A program made the translations under genes and the position numbers. Under the pieces are notes generated by a model that saw nothing but the letters and a program-made list of their open reading frames with translations, had not been told where the DNA came from and did not search any database. 64,000 nt of DNA, from the NCBI GenBank assembly GCA_040839025.1, contig JBFPJN010000001.1:310001-374000 (forward strand). The letters run 5' to 3'. This document shows positions 26,727 to 35,441 of this stretch, piece by piece. How positions within the stretch are numbered: position 1 is the first letter of the stretch; the number at the start of each line of letters is the position of its first letter. Origin of the DNA: Alphaproteobacteria bacterium LSUCC0719 (lineage in GTDB: Bacteria; Pseudomonadota; Alphaproteobacteria; Puniceispirillales; Puniceispirillaceae).

Positions 26727-27473
26727 TCAGACATGCTGTCCACCATTCACATGCAGTTCGGCACCATTGATATAGGTGGCGCTGTCATTGCACAGAAAAA
26801 AGATCGTTTCGGCAACTTCCTCCGACGTGCCAAAGCGCCCGAGCGGTATGGCTGGCAGCATGGCTTCTTCGCTTCCCGGGGACAATATCTCGGTCATGAT
26901 CTCGCCGGGGGCGATGGCGTTGACCCGAACGCCGCGTTTGCCAAAATCGGAGGCCATTTCACGGGTCAACGCGCTGAGCGCGGCTTTTGAAGCGGCATAG
27001 GCGGTGCCGGCGAATTCATGGACCCGACTGCCGGCGATCGAGGTCACATTGACCACTGTTCCGTTGCCACGCTCAAGAGGTTCGATCAGGGCGCGCGCCA
27101 GCATCACCGGGGCGAAGACATTGACCTGAAAAACAAGCTGCCAGATATCCAGTGGCGTCAGGACGGAATCCAGACGTTCGCCATGCTCTCCCTTTGGGGA
27201 AATGCCGGCATTGTTGACCAGGGCATGAAGCGGTTTTCCATCAAGGCGTCGCATCAATTCCAGCGCGCCGCGCTCGATTTCTTCGGGTGATTCCAGATTG
27301 ACCTCGATATGGTCCTGATCGCCGTCACCGGCGTGCCACGGGCATTGACCCGGTACGGCACCGCGCGAGCAGGTGATGACCCGCCACCCAGCATCCGAGA
27401 ACCGCTTGACCGTGGCGTGACCGATGCCACGGCTCGCGCCGGTAAGCATGATTGTTTTCTGCGCATCGCCCAT
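26727..27473 (-). CDS. Short-chain dehydrogenase/reductase (classical SDR)
   Basis: NAD(P)-dependent oxidoreductase of 248 residues. It has the cofactor motif TGASRGIG (11-18), NNAG (87-90) and the active site S145, Y159 and K163 (YAASK). The C-terminus YINGAELHVNGGQHV matches FabG-like enzymes. The substrate is unknown. It lies upstream of the class III aminotransferase, so the two may act in sequence on an amino alcohol or ketone. Confidence 0.88.
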   Translation of the reverse strand: MGDAQKTIMLTGASRGIGHATVKRFSDAGWRVITCSRGAVPGQCPWHAGDGDQDHIEVNLESPEEIERGALELMRRLDGKPLHALVNNAGISPKGEHGERLDSVLTPLDIWQLVFQVNVFAPVMLARALIEPLERGNGTVVNVTSIAGSRVHEFAGTAYAASKAALSALTREMASDFGKRGVRVNAIAPGEIMTEILSPGSEEAMLPAIPLGRFGTSEEVAETIFFLCNDSATYINGAELHVNGGQHV

Positions 27474-27521
27474 AGTCTGAAACTAGTCCATTTGCCGCTG
27501 GCTGCCAAGCGTTAGCGCTGC

Positions 27522-28208
27522 CTAGAGATGCGCCAGATATTGCTTTGCCAGCGGGTGTGAGGGGGCGTTGAAAAACCGCTCGGCAGGCGCTGTCTCGACA
27601 ATTGTTCCATTGTCCAGCAGCAGCACATCCTCGCCAAGACGTTCCGCCTGCGCCCGGTTATGGCTTGTCATGACAATTGTCATACCTTCCAGGTTGGCCT
27701 GCTGGACCATCGTTTCGACGAATTTCGTCGCCGCAAAGTCGAGATGCGCCGTCGGCTCGTCAAGGAACAGGATATCCGGACGCGCCGCCAGTGCCCCGAT
27801 CAAGGCCAGTTTCTGTTGTTCTCCGCCTGACAGCATTCGGGCCGGCGCATTGACCCGTTTGTCCATCTCGGCACGTCGCAGCCAGTCATGAAGCGTTGCG
27901 TGGTCGAGGTCCGGACAGAGGAAGCGCAGATGCCCGGCGGTCGTGCGGCGGGTGATGATCGGTTTCTGGAAGACCATCTTCTGGCTGGCGAGAGGCGGGC
28001 CGCTGATCGTGCCCCTGTCACAGGCAATCAGCCCGTGGAGACAGTTCAACAACAATGTCTTTCCAGCGCCATTATGACCCAGAAGCAGCGTGATGCTGCC
28101 GCGCCGAATATCCGCCGACACAGCGTTCAACAGCGGTATGCCGTCGCGCCGCAGCGTCAGGTCGCGCACTGTCATGATGCTGTCGGAAGCGCGGTGTTCA
28201 GACGTCAT
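27522..28208 (-). CDS. tupC: Tungstate-type ABC transporter ATPase (TupC-like)
   Basis: A 228-residue ATP-binding subunit with Walker A GHNGAGKT (44-51), signature LSGGEQQKLALI and Walker B ILFLDEPTAHLD. The short length and lack of a C-terminal TOBE or mop domain fit TupC rather than ModC. It overlaps the upstream permease gene by 11 bp, so the two are translationally coupled. The metal assignment comes mainly from the TupB-like partner. No TupA binding-protein gene lies next to the pair. Confidence 0.75.
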   Translation of the reverse strand: MTSEHRASDSIMTVRDLTLRRDGIPLLNAVSADIRRGSITLLLGHNGAGKTLLLNCLHGLIACDRGTISGPPLASQKMVFQKPIITRRTTAGHLRFLCPDLDHATLHDWLRRAEMDKRVNAPARMLSGGEQQKLALIGALAARPDILFLDEPTAHLDFAATKFVETMVQQANLEGMTIVMTSHNRAQAERLGEDVLLLDNGTIVETAPAERFFNAPSHPLAKQYLAHL

Positions 28209-28905
28209 GGCCCAGATTCCGGAAGCTGTGGCGCAACAGCTGGCTGACGATGTTGATCGTGAGCGCTACCAGCAGCAGAACGATGCCAAGCGCCATCGCA
28301 AAGGCAAGCTCACCCATGGATGTCGCCAGCGCAATCGAGGTGGTCATTACACGGGTCGAATGCCGGATATTGCCGCCAACAATCATTACCGCACCGACCT
28401 CGGAGATCGCACGCCCGAAACAGGCAAGCCCGATTGTCAGCAGCGCGACGCGCGCCTCAAAGACAAGGGCGCGCACACGGTCAAACCTGCCAAGACCGAG
28501 CGACTGGAACAAAGGGGCATATTCACCGTTCAGCGATTCAAAGGCCTGCCGCGACAGGGCGATGGATATCGGCAGCACGAGGACGGTCTGTGCCAGCATC
28601 ATTGCCGCCGGTGTGTAGAGGATTCCCATGAAGCCAAGTGGCCCGGAACGGGAAATCAGCAGATAGATCAACAATCCGATGACAACCGGTGGCATGCCTA
28701 GAAAGGTATTGCTGACAACGATCAGGGCGATCCGCCCGGGAAACCGGTAGGCAGCAAGCAGCGCGCCAATGGGAAGGCCGATGACAAGCGATGCCAGGAC
28801 AGCCGTAAGGCTCACCGTCAGAGACAGACCGATAATCCCCATCAGCTCCTGATCGCCGGAGGCAAGCATCATGAGGGCGATCTGGAAGGGGTTCACATTG
28901 TCCAT
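28198..28905 (-). CDS. tupB: Tungstate-type ABC transporter permease (TupB-like)
   Basis: Inner-membrane permease of about 235 residues with five or six hydrophobic helices and the BPD_transp_1 fold. The loop FGRAISEVGAVMIVGGNIRHSTRVMTTSIALAT (about 170-200) is characteristic of TupB/WtpB-type permeases. I start at ATG 28905 (MDNVNPFQIAL); the frame is open eight codons further. Tungstate uptake would serve tungsten formate or aldehyde dehydrogenases, none of which is in the window. Molybdate is an alternative substrate. Confidence 0.75.
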   Translation of the reverse strand: MDNVNPFQIALMMLASGDQELMGIIGLSLTVSLTAVLASLVIGLPIGALLAAYRFPGRIALIVVSNTFLGMPPVVIGLLIYLLISRSGPLGFMGILYTPAAMMLAQTVLVLPISIALSRQAFESLNGEYAPLFQSLGLGRFDRVRALVFEARVALLTIGLACFGRAISEVGAVMIVGGNIRHSTRVMTTSIALATSMGELAFAMALGIVLLLVALTINIVSQLLRHSFRNLGHDV

Positions 28906-28981
28906 TCTGGTGATGCACCGGTGCGACAAGGCACCCTATCGGTTTTCTGGTGTGGGTCCGAACAGGCCATGATGGTCCGGG

Positions 28982-29494
28982 TCAACGCGGCGCATTGAGC
29001 TGACCGTCAGCCGCCGGGTTGTCTTCCGTCAGCGCGGCCTCGCGGGCCTTGCTGATCATCCGTCGGACTTCCCGCGCCAGCTTTGGTGTTTCGACCGGAT
29101 GCAGAAAACCGCCAATTTCGGTCGCGTGGCCATGCGACCGGACAATCACTTTCTGGCGCTGGCGGGAACGCATTTCCGGCTCGTCGCGAGGTGTCAGTTC
29201 GACCTGTGCCCACGCTGTCGGCAGTTCGGTGGTCTGGGTATCGCCGGCGGGTGACACATTCTCGATTGTCAGGTGCCGGCTTGTCGCTGTCAGATGCTGG
29301 CGACGCCTCGCGGCACGGTAATTCATCTTGAAGGCAAGCCAGACAACCAGCAATTCAAGTCCCAGAAAGCCGATGACCGGCCATGCACCCATCAGGAAAA
29401 AACCAAGGCCGATGGTGAAGGCCAGCAGACCAAGCGCCATCATGACCACGGCAAAGCCTCGTGGCGACAGCGACCGATATGGCCAGATGGTCAT
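28982..29494 (-). CDS. DUF2244 membrane protein
   Basis: A protein of about 170 residues with two N-terminal membrane helices (about residues 14-55) and a cytoplasmic beta-rich tail ending VRRMISKAREAALTEDN. This matches DUF2244, common in Alphaproteobacteria and often near cytochrome oxidase genes. The function is unknown. The start is uncertain between ATG 29494 and a TTG at 29515. The 237-bp divergent gap to the next gene (29495-29731) shows no clear element. Confidence 0.75.
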   Translation of the reverse strand: MTIWPYRSLSPRGFAVVMMALGLLAFTIGLGFFLMGAWPVIGFLGLELLVVWLAFKMNYRAARRRQHLTATSRHLTIENVSPAGDTQTTELPTAWAQVELTPRDEPEMRSRQRQKVIVRSHGHATEIGGFLHPVETPKLAREVRRMISKAREAALTEDNPAADGQLNAPR

Positions 29495-29731
29495 GGTTTC
29501 ACGATGACGGGTCAAGGTTCGGATCCTGGTGCCTTTGGGACATGCCTCGCTACAGAAAAAGCCACAGCAGGACGCATCCGGTCAATCGCAAAAGCCATAC
29601 GGGACCATCTGTCGCTGTTTCCGGCGGCACGGGTCGTCGATACAGCCGCTGTTCCAACCCGGAAATGGCATTGACGGCTTGCCCGGTCTGGACAGGACCT
29701 TTAGCATGATCGGCAGGGAGGCAGGACGGGT

Positions 29732-30700
29732 ATGGCGATCATCGCACTTGGATATATGGGCATTCGATCGTCGGCGCTTGGCGACTGGTCGGATTACGCG
29801 CGTCTCCAGCTTGGCATGCAGCAGGTTGACAGGGGCGGTGGCACATTGTCGTTCCGGATGGATGACTGGCAGCAGCGGTTGGTCCTGCTTGATGAGCCGG
29901 GCGATGAATTCGCCTTCATGGGGTGGCAGGTTGAAAAGGCCGAGGAGCTGGATGGCCTGGCGGCCCGGATCGAGGCATCGGGCATCCGTGTGCGCGAGGC
30001 GGACAGGTCCTTGTGCGATCAGCGTTTTGTAAGCCGAATGATTGTCTGCGATGACCCGGATGGCAATCGTGTTGAATTGTTTGCAGCGCCTAAACTTGCC
30101 ACAGACCCTTTTGCACCAGGGCGGCCCATTGATGGATTTTTGACCGGTCCCTATGGCATGGGGCATGTTGTGCTTCATGTCGAGGATGTGGCACCGCTCT
30201 TGCCGTTCTACCGCGATATCCTGGAATTTCGGGTGAGTGATTACGGCCTCTCGCCCTACCCGATGTATTTCTTTCATGTGAATGGACGTCATCACAGCTT
30301 TGCGATGATCGGCACAGGCCGCCGCGGGCTGCATCATTTCATGGTGGAATATCGCAATCTTGACGATGTTGGTCAGGGGTATGACATCGCGCTGATGGAA
30401 GATGATCGTGTCGCCTACACCCTGGGTCGGCATACCAATGACTATATGACATCCTTCTATGCCCATACGCCGTCGAATTTCTTCATTGAAAGCGGGTGGG
30501 GCGGTCGTGTCATCGACCTTGATGAATGGCAACCCCACGAAACGCATCTCGGGCCCAGCTTCTGGGGGCATGACAGGGTGCATCTTCCCGAGGATCGACG
30601 CGGTGTCATGCGTGATATGCGGCTCAAGGCGGCGGCAGAAGGAAAGCGGACGCCGAGACTTGTCGATTGTCCCTGGCTTTATGATCAACTGAGTGATTGA
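29732..30700 (+). CDS. Type I extradiol ring-cleavage dioxygenase (VOC family)
   Basis: A 322-residue two-domain vicinal oxygen chelate enzyme of the BphC type, which opens catechols next to the hydroxyl groups. The C-terminal domain carries the 2-His-1-carboxylate iron site: H145 (GMGHVVLH), H202 (LHHFMVE) and E253 (FFIESGWG). Second-sphere residues H187-H188 and Y243 (SFYAHTPS) are present. The N-terminal domain lacks the metal site, as expected. The next gene, a flavin hydroxylase, would supply its dihydroxylated substrate. Confidence 0.86.
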   Translation: MAIIALGYMGIRSSALGDWSDYARLQLGMQQVDRGGGTLSFRMDDWQQRLVLLDEPGDEFAFMGWQVEKAEELDGLAARIEASGIRVREADRSLCDQRFVSRMIVCDDPDGNRVELFAAPKLATDPFAPGRPIDGFLTGPYGMGHVVLHVEDVAPLLPFYRDILEFRVSDYGLSPYPMYFFHVNGRHHSFAMIGTGRRGLHHFMVEYRNLDDVGQGYDIALMEDDRVAYTLGRHTNDYMTSFYAHTPSNFFIESGWGGRVIDLDEWQPHETHLGPSFWGHDRVHLPEDRRGVMRDMRLKAAAEGKRTPRLVDCPWLYDQLSD

Positions 30701-30708
30701 ACCCCGCA

Positions 30709-32211
30709 ATGATGAATGAAACCGTGTCTGCGCAGGCAGATCATGACGTGATTGTTGTCGGTCTTGGGCCTACCGGGGCAACGCTTGCCAATATTCTTGG
30801 CGAGTATGGCCTTGATGTTCTGGTTCTTGAGCGAGAGGAATCGGTCTATCCGTTGCCGCGCGCTGTACATTTCGATGACGAAGCCATGCGGGTCTTCCAG
30901 TCGGTCGGTCTTGCCGAGGCCATCGGGCGTGACGCGCGGGTGAATGTTGGCACCAAATTTGTCGATGCCAACATGGACCTGATGCTTGACTGGTCACGTC
31001 CACAGGAAATCGGGCCGCTTGGATGGTATCCAAGCTATCGCTTCCATCAGCCCGATCTCGAGGCCGAGCTGAATAAAGGGCTGGCTGCCCGCGATACGGT
31101 CGCGGTCCAGAGATCGGCCAACGTCACCAGTGTCACCGATCACGGGAACCGCGTGACCGTCGCCTATGACAATGATGGTGTTGGCAAGACGGTGACGGGG
31201 CGGTTTGTCGTCGGTACGGATGGCGCGCGCTCGGTCGTTCGCGCGTCAATGGACAGCGGGTGGGAGGATCTTGGTTTTCAGGAACGCTGGCTTGTCATCG
31301 ACGTCCAGCTTGCGAAACCGCGTCCCGACCTTGGAGATTTCACCATCCAGACCTGTGACAGGTCACGTCCGACCACCTATGTGCGCTGTCCGCGTGACTG
31401 GCGGCGTTGGGAAATCAGCCTGAAACCCGATGAAACCGTGGAAATGGTGACCGAAGACTCGTTCATCTGGCCAAAGCTTCGCCCGGCAATCACCCCGGAT
31501 GAGGGCACCATCCAGCGCAAGGCGGTCTATAGTTTCGAGTCAAAGCTGGCAACCAAGTGGCGTGAAGGCCGCCGACTGATTGCCGGTGACGCGGCGCATC
31601 TGATGCCGCCATTTCTTGGTCAGGGCATGTGTACGGGGATCCGTGATGCCGCCAATCTTGCGTGGAAGCTGGTTGCGATCCTGAAATGGGGGGCTGCAGA
31701 TGGCATTCTGGACAGCTACGAGATGGAACGGCGGGACCATGCCAGGATCTATATCGAAACGGCGGTCAGCGTTGGTGAGATGATGAACAGCGCCGAGACG
31801 GCAGAGGCGCTTACCCACGCCATCCGCCCCGACGGGTCGGCGCAGATGCAATCCATCAATCGGGGGCTTGAACGCGCGATTGGCCCGGCCGGTGACAGCT
31901 TTGCCGGCATGCGGATGCCGCAACCGTCGCTGCAGGATGGTCGACGACTGAGCGATGCCATGCAGGGCAGGTTCGCCATTATTGGCCGCGGCGCGGCATT
32001 GCAGGCGGCCGATCTGCCGGGTTCGCATCTGGCGCTTGCTGTCGATGCCGACGACCATGCGGATGTTGACGCGATGCTGAACTCGCTTGGTGTAGAAGCG
32101 GTGGTTCTGCGACCTGATTTCTATTGTTTTGGCGCGCATACCGATACTGGTGCCAAGGGTCTCGACAGCCTTGTGACAGCGCTTCGGGATGTTCTGGGAC
32201 ACAGCGGCTGA
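30709..32211 (+). CDS. FAD-dependent aromatic hydroxylase (MhpA-like)
   Basis: Flavin monooxygenase of about 500 residues in the 3-(3-hydroxyphenyl)propionate hydroxylase group. The FAD motif VVGLGPTGATLA lies near residues 15-27, VVGTDGARSVVR near 165, and the GDAAHLMPPFLGQGMCTGIRD block near 290. It would ortho-hydroxylate a phenolic substrate to a catechol for the adjacent extradiol dioxygenase. The start is ATG 30709, 8 bp after that gene's stop; a TTG at 30697 is in frame. The hydrolase, hydratase and aldolase that normally finish the pathway are not in the window. Confidence 0.87.
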   Translation: MMNETVSAQADHDVIVVGLGPTGATLANILGEYGLDVLVLEREESVYPLPRAVHFDDEAMRVFQSVGLAEAIGRDARVNVGTKFVDANMDLMLDWSRPQEIGPLGWYPSYRFHQPDLEAELNKGLAARDTVAVQRSANVTSVTDHGNRVTVAYDNDGVGKTVTGRFVVGTDGARSVVRASMDSGWEDLGFQERWLVIDVQLAKPRPDLGDFTIQTCDRSRPTTYVRCPRDWRRWEISLKPDETVEMVTEDSFIWPKLRPAITPDEGTIQRKAVYSFESKLATKWREGRRLIAGDAAHLMPPFLGQGMCTGIRDAANLAWKLVAILKWGAADGILDSYEMERRDHARIYIETAVSVGEMMNSAETAEALTHAIRPDGSAQMQSINRGLERAIGPAGDSFAGMRMPQPSLQDGRRLSDAMQGRFAIIGRGAALQAADLPGSHLALAVDADDHADVDAMLNSLGVEAVVLRPDFYCFGAHTDTGAKGLDSLVTALRDVLGHSG

Positions 32212-32243
32212 GGCTGCCGGGCGACCGCGCCGCAACAGGCTGC

Positions 32244-32588
32244 TCAGAGGCTGGAGAACCCACCTTCGGGTTGTGGCACGCCATCGTCATCACAGGTCAG
32301 CGGCATCACAGATACCGCATGGCCAACAGGCATGTCTGTATAGAGATGCGGAAAAAGATCGCCGCCACGCGATGGCTCCCACACGATATCCAGCCCCGCT
32401 GTGTCAATCGCCACGAGAACAAGGCCGGTGCGGTGAAGAAAGTGCCGCCTTGCCGTTTCGGCGACCTGTGCGGCTGTCGAAAAGTGAATGAAGCCGTCTT
32501 CAAGGTCTATTCCAGCGCCGACAAAGACGCCCTTTGCCACCGCGTCATTCCATAGGGTGGAATCGCAGATTTTATATACAAGCGTCAT
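32244..32588 (-). CDS. DUF952 family protein
   Basis: Small 114-residue protein matching DUF952: MTLVYKICDSTLW, DLEDGFIHFSTAAQVAETA and the conserved HLYTDMPV stretch. The family adopts an ADP-ribosyltransferase-like fold, but its function is unknown. It overlaps the HIT gene stop by one base, so it is co-transcribed with HIT and the dehydrogenase gene upstream. Confidence 0.82.
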   Translation of the reverse strand: MTLVYKICDSTLWNDAVAKGVFVGAGIDLEDGFIHFSTAAQVAETARRHFLHRTGLVLVAIDTAGLDIVWEPSRGGDLFPHLYTDMPVGHAVSVMPLTCDDDGVPQPEGGFSSL

Positions 32589-33010
32589 CAGATCTCACAT
32601 GTCTCAAGATACCCCGCCACGGCGGCGATCAGTTCCTGTCTGTTCGGCTCTGTTCTGGGGGTCGGGCTGGCATGACCCCAGATCGGACCGGGCCATGCCG
32701 GATCGCCATTTTGTCGTGCCACAACATGGAGATGAAGCTGCGGCACCAGATTGCCAAGTGTGGCGACATTGATCTTGTCGGCCGAAAAGGTGGTCTTCAT
32801 CCAGTTTCCAAGGTGCGAAGCGAGGTCGAACAGCCGGTTGCGCTGATCATCGCTGAGGTCGTGAAGTTCGACGACATTGTCCAGTTCGGGCACCAGTATC
32901 AACCATGGATAGTGCGAATCATCGGCGAGCCTGACCTGAATATCGCCGACGCGCGAGACAAGGTCAGAGCTGTCGGCAAGTCTCTGGTCCAGCGTGAATC
33001 CCATGTTCAT
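32588..33010 (-). CDS. HIT-family nucleotide hydrolase-like protein
   Basis: A 140-residue histidine-triad protein. The active-site block is PQLHLHVVAR: the first His of the HxHxH triad is Gln here, while the second and third are kept. Several alphaproteobacterial relatives share a Q at this place, as far as I recall, so it need not mean loss of activity. The family hydrolyses nucleoside phosphoramidates or dinucleoside polyphosphates. Its ATG overlaps the stop of the tartrate-dehydrogenase-like gene by 4 bp. Confidence 0.85.
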   Translation of the reverse strand: MNMGFTLDQRLADSSDLVSRVGDIQVRLADDSHYPWLILVPELDNVVELHDLSDDQRNRLFDLASHLGNWMKTTFSADKINVATLGNLVPQLHLHVVARQNGDPAWPGPIWGHASPTPRTEPNRQELIAAVAGYLETCEI

Positions 33011-34083
33011 CCGTCGATGATCTCGGCAATCGCCTTGCCACAGCTTTGCGTCGTGGCGGTGCCTCCAAGATCGCGTGTTCTCAGCGCCGGGTCCGAAAGC
33101 GCCGTGTCGATGGCATCGGTGATCGCCGTTGCCGCGTCCGTGAAGCCCAGATGTTCAAGCATCATTGCCGCTGTCCAGATCTGACCAACCGGGTTGGCGA
33201 TGCCTTGGCCGGCGATATCGGGTGCCGATCCGTGGACAGGCTCGAACAGGGATGGAAAGTCTCCTGTCGGGTTGATGTTGGCCGATGGTGCAACCCCGAT
33301 GGTTCCGGTACAGGCCGGGCCAAGGTCGGACAGGATATCGCCAAACAGGTTGGATGCCACGACGACGTCAAACCAATCCGGATGCTGCACAAAATGTGCG
33401 GTCAGAATGTCGATATGGAACTTGTCGACCTTTACCTGCGGATAATTGGTGGCCATCGCTTCAACCCGTTCATCCCAATAGGGCATGGTGATCGAGATGC
33501 CATTCGATTTTGTGGCGGAGGTCAGATGTTTTTTGGGCCGACTCTGCGCCAGCTCAAAGGCGAATTTCAGAACACGGTCAACGCCGACCCGGCTCATCAC
33601 GGTTTCCTGTATTACAACCTCGCGCTCGGTATCGGGGAACATGCGCCCGCCAATCGAGGAATACTCGCCCTCGGTGTTTTCGCGAACGATATAGAAATCG
33701 ATGTCACCCGGAACCCGGTTGGCAAGTGGAGATGGAACGCCGGGCAGCAGGCGCACCGGCCGCAGATTTACATATTGATCGAACTCACGTCGGAATTTCA
33801 GCAGTGACCCCCATAACGAGATATGGTCCGGAATCTTGTCGGGCAGGCCGACCGCGCCAAAGAAAATGGCATCATGACCGCCGATCTGGGTTTTCCAGTC
33901 CGCGGGCAGCATATCGCCATGTTTGGCGTAATAGTCGTAGCTCGAAAAATCGAAATGATCGAAATGCAGGTTGATGTTGAATTTCGAGGCCACGGTTTCA
34001 AGAACCCGCAACCCCTCCGGCACGACTTCCTTGCCGATCCCGTCACCAGGAATGACCGCGATGCTATATCTGTTCTTTGTCAT
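33007..34083 (-). CDS. Tartrate dehydrogenase-like beta-decarboxylating dehydrogenase
   Basis: A 358-residue enzyme of the isocitrate/isopropylmalate dehydrogenase family. It opens with IAVIPGDGIGKEV, then LRPVRLLPGVPSPL, FYIVRENTEGEYSSIGG (substrate loop) and VVASNLFGDILSDLGPA (metal Asp residues). The GEYSSIGG loop and overall spacing suit tartrate dehydrogenase/D-malate dehydrogenase (TtuC/DmlA) rather than LeuB. It probably oxidises D-malate, tartrate or a similar 2-hydroxyacid with NAD. Coupled by overlap to the HIT gene; 33 bp downstream of the aldo/keto reductase gene. Confidence 0.85.
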   Translation of the reverse strand: MTKNRYSIAVIPGDGIGKEVVPEGLRVLETVASKFNINLHFDHFDFSSYDYYAKHGDMLPADWKTQIGGHDAIFFGAVGLPDKIPDHISLWGSLLKFRREFDQYVNLRPVRLLPGVPSPLANRVPGDIDFYIVRENTEGEYSSIGGRMFPDTEREVVIQETVMSRVGVDRVLKFAFELAQSRPKKHLTSATKSNGISITMPYWDERVEAMATNYPQVKVDKFHIDILTAHFVQHPDWFDVVVASNLFGDILSDLGPACTGTIGVAPSANINPTGDFPSLFEPVHGSAPDIAGQGIANPVGQIWTAAMMLEHLGFTDAATAITDAIDTALSDPALRTRDLGGTATTQSCGKAIAEIIDG

Positions 34084-34116
34084 GATATGCCTTTCAGAAA
34101 AGGGTATGAGGCTGGC

Positions 34117-35163
34117 CTAGAATGGCATTGGATGCGCCTTATGCGCTTCATCAATGCGTGCCATGATTTCGTCTGAGAGGTCCAGGGTGATGGCTTTTAG
34201 TGAATTTTCGAGCTGCGGAAGGCTTGTCGCGCCAAAAATGACCGATGCCATGAAGGGGCGTCGCAGGCACCAGGCAAGCGCCATCTGTCCCAGATCGAGG
34301 CCATGATCATCGGCAATGCCCCGATAGGCGTCGATGGCCGGCCACAGTCGTGGTGTGATCCGTCCGCCAAGCGTGTCGTTGATATCCTTGCGCGACCCTT
34401 TGGGTGGCGTGCCGTCGGCACTGTACTTGCCGGTCAGCAGACCACAGGCAAGCGGCGAGAAGGACAGAAGACCGACATCCTCATTATGGGCCAGTTCTGC
34501 CATATCGGTATCGAACAACCGGCACAGAAGACTGTATTCGTTCTGGATCGAGGCCATGCGCGGCAGGTCATTTTCCTGTGCGATGCGAAGCCACTGCGCG
34601 GTTCCCCAGGCGCTTTCATTTGACAGGCCGACATGACGAATCTTGCCCTGCTGACGGAAGTCTTCAAGACAGGTCAGGATGTCGTTCATCTCGTCAAGAA
34701 TGACGGTCCGATCCTGTTTTGTCGGGTCATATTGCCAATTCTGGCGGAACATGTAGGACCCGCGGTTTGGCCAGTGAAGCTGGTACAGGTCGACATAATC
34801 GGTCTTCAGCGACCGCAGCGAGGATTCCAGTGCCGCCGTTATCGTGGCTGGCGAGATGGGGGCGCCATCGCGGACATTCATATACCCCACTCCAGCAACC
34901 TTGGTGGCGATGATCACATCGGACCGGCGCCCGGATGAGGCAACCCACTCGCCGATGACTCGCTCGGTATCACCTTGGGTTTCCTTGGACAGTGGCGTGG
35001 TCGGATACATTTCGGCTGTGTCGATGAAATTGATCCCATGGTCCAACGCCATATCGATCTGGGCATGGCCCTCGGCGGTGGTGTTCTGGGTTCCCCATGT
35101 CATTGAACCAAGGCACAGTGCGCTGACATTCAGATCGGTTCGTCCAAGCCTGTTGTAAATCAC
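34117..35163 (-). CDS. Aldo/keto reductase (Tas-like)
   Basis: A 348-residue NADPH-dependent TIM-barrel reductase. The catalytic tetrad is complete: D48, Y53 (DTAEMYP), K88 (ATKVAG) and H130 (YQLHWPN). The C-terminal cofactor site reads VIFGATSLPQLENSL. It resembles E. coli Tas and plant potassium-channel-beta-like AKRs. The substrate is unknown. First gene of a four-gene minus-strand run with tartrate-dehydrogenase-like, HIT and DUF952 genes. Confidence 0.87.
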   Translation of the reverse strand: MIYNRLGRTDLNVSALCLGSMTWGTQNTTAEGHAQIDMALDHGINFIDTAEMYPTTPLSKETQGDTERVIGEWVASSGRRSDVIIATKVAGVGYMNVRDGAPISPATITAALESSLRSLKTDYVDLYQLHWPNRGSYMFRQNWQYDPTKQDRTVILDEMNDILTCLEDFRQQGKIRHVGLSNESAWGTAQWLRIAQENDLPRMASIQNEYSLLCRLFDTDMAELAHNEDVGLLSFSPLACGLLTGKYSADGTPPKGSRKDINDTLGGRITPRLWPAIDAYRGIADDHGLDLGQMALAWCLRRPFMASVIFGATSLPQLENSLKAITLDLSDEIMARIDEAHKAHPMPF

Positions 35164-35341
35164 GTCACGTTTCTCTTTCTATTTGGCTGTGTCGATGCCT
35201 GATGGCAGGCACACGCATAATGTCTGATGTGGTGATAACCGTCATTCGGCGTCAACGCAATCGGGGGGGATGCCCCATCAGGTGCATCGGGCGACATCTG
35301 CGCAGAAATCTGTTTTCAGGTGCCGATGCGGGTCAATAGTG

Positions 35342-35370
35342 TTGAAACCAGACCGCAGTCGCTATATAGC
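35342..35370 (+). promoter_or_regulatory. Candidate promoter of the lipid-modification cluster
   Basis: TTGAAA (35342-35347) and TATAGC (35365-35370) are separated by 17 bp and lie 71 bp before the first gene. The rest of the 278-bp divergent gap (35164-35441) holds nothing I can name. I did not find the TGATCC-type -35 of ChrR-controlled sigma-E promoters. Confidence 0.4.
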
Positions 35371-35441
35371 TGAGGCAAGACTTTGAATTGACTGTACCCC
35401 GCAGGTGCCCGTGGGTAGCAGCCAAGTTGCTGGGAAGGGCT

